In this document: one piece after another, positions 63,580 through 64,000 of the stretch
Layout of the letters: every line of letters starts with the position of its first letter
Position numbering within the stretch: position 1 is the first letter of the stretch
NCBI RefSeq assembly: GCF_025685685.1
Contig: NZ_JAGSYH010000005.1
Coordinates: forward strand, 186,001 to 250,000
DNA: 64,000 bases
Direction: 5' to 3'
From: Acidicapsa dinghuensis
GTDB lineage: Bacteria > Acidobacteriota > Terriglobia > Terriglobales > Acidobacteriaceae
Translations under genes and position numbers: made by a program
The notes under the pieces: generated by a model
What the model was told of the DNA's origin: nothing
The model's database searches: none
What the model saw: only the letters and a program-made list of their open reading frames with translations

Positions 63580-64000
63580 TCAGACGCGTTTGCTGCTCAT
63601 GACGAGTGCAACACCGCTGCGCAGGCGGGCCTTGTTGCCTTCGAGTGCGGGGCGCAGTTTGGGCGCAAGAACGAGTGGGTAGCTGCGCATTTCAGCTTCG
63701 ATACGCGGACCGGCGATGTCCCAGAGAGTTGTGATGTCACCCACGATGACGATTTCTCCAGGAGCCACGGCCAGCGCGATCATGTGCATGCCGCGGCCTA
63801 GCGCCTGGCACATGAGATCGAGGGCCTTGAGCGCGTTGCGGTCGCCATTGCGAACAAGCTCCAGCAGATTGTCAAAGGACTGTAGTTCATGCCGGGCGAT
63901 TTGCGCGTAGTAACGTAGGCCGGCGCGATTGGAGGCGATGGTTTCCAAGCAGCCTTTTCCGCCGCATCCACAGATGGGGCCTTTGGGATCGATCTGTATG
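63580..64000 (-). CDS. ROK-family kinase or regulator (partial, 5' end outside)
   Basis: The reading frame enters from the right edge with the ROK zinc motif GPICGCGGKGCLET, then ETIASNRAGLRYYAQIAR, GDRNALKALDLMCQALGRGM and IALAVAPGEIVIVGDITTLW, the C-terminal half of a ROK protein. Whether it is a glucokinase-type enzyme or a NagC-type repressor depends on the missing N-terminus. Its stop lies 35 bases beyond the AraC regulator's end, convergent. Confidence 0.85.
   Translation of the reverse strand, partial: IQIDPKGPICGCGGKGCLETIASNRAGLRYYAQIARHELQSFDNLLELVRNGDRNALKALDLMCQALGRGMHMIALAVAPGEIVIVGDITTLWDIAGPRIEAEMRSYPLVLAPKLRPALEGNKARLRSGVALVMSSKRV

Noticed and set aside
1..64000. tRNA, rRNA, riboswitch and phage genes
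   Set aside because: Reading through both strands gave no cloverleaf, ribosomal or riboswitch-like structure and no integrase or capsid motifs; subtle RNAs could still be missed without a covariance search.

Overview
The window looks like a chromosomal segment of a soil acidobacterium (Acidobacteriota, probably the Granulicella/Edaphobacter/Terriglobus group). This is inferred from the GC-rich coding, a decayed TIGR03435-type gene, large secreted BNR-repeat and TPR proteins, a BlaI/BlaR1-type pair and many intergenic stem-loop repeats. No tRNA, rRNA, CRISPR array or intact prophage was seen.

Layout. 1-10100 (minus strand) is a tightly packed respiratory complex I operon, nuoABCD-I-H-J-K-L-M-M', cut by the left edge. 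It lacks nuoEFG, has two NuoM-type pump genes in tandem and a NuoL with a long C-terminal lateral-helix region, the pattern expected of a four-pump ('2M') complex I. 10320-12557 is a PfkB sugar kinase and a GntR/LacI-type regulator. 12730-18314 holds a DUF488 protein, a large secreted BNR-repeat protein and a TPR protein. 18333-19183 is a small transposon graveyard. 19184-26859 mixes ilvE, a WcaF-like acetyltransferase, a BON/glycine-zipper protein, a WecG/TagA glycosyltransferase, a GDP-mannose 3,5-epimerase homologue, a small beta-barrel protein, an HD hydrolase and manA; several suit GDP-mannose-derived polysaccharide synthesis. 27147-29689 is an ABC transporter. 30151-32601 is ugd-uxs (UDP-glucose to UDP-xylose), followed by three clustered parS-like palindromes.

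32968-38403 holds a Ycf48-like protein, a 63-residue small protein with a strong Shine-Dalgarno, a LolD-type ATPase and ClpC. 38493-47533 is largely a purine/ureide catabolic region: class III aminotransferase, secreted amidohydrolase, guanine deaminase, and a compact run of allantoinase, allantoate amidohydrolase, ureidoglycine aminohydrolase and a UAH-like ureidoglycolate amidohydrolase. This is the route used by plants, taking allantoin to glyoxylate and ammonia. 47991-50203 is an unexplained three-gene unit led by a terpene-cyclase-like protein. 50529-51898 contains a frameshifted TlpA-like gene and a TIGR03435 remnant.

51927-64000 holds a secreted unknown protein, blaR1-blaI with a large operator palindrome, lon, pheA, a UbiA prenyltransferase (candidate MqnP), a polysaccharide deacetylase, a secreted M20 peptidase, an AraC regulator and the end of a ROK kinase/regulator. 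Intergenic regions from 34 kb onward carry related stem-loop repeats, including a 94-bp two-hairpin element in two copies. All family names come from recognising motifs by eye; no database search was run.
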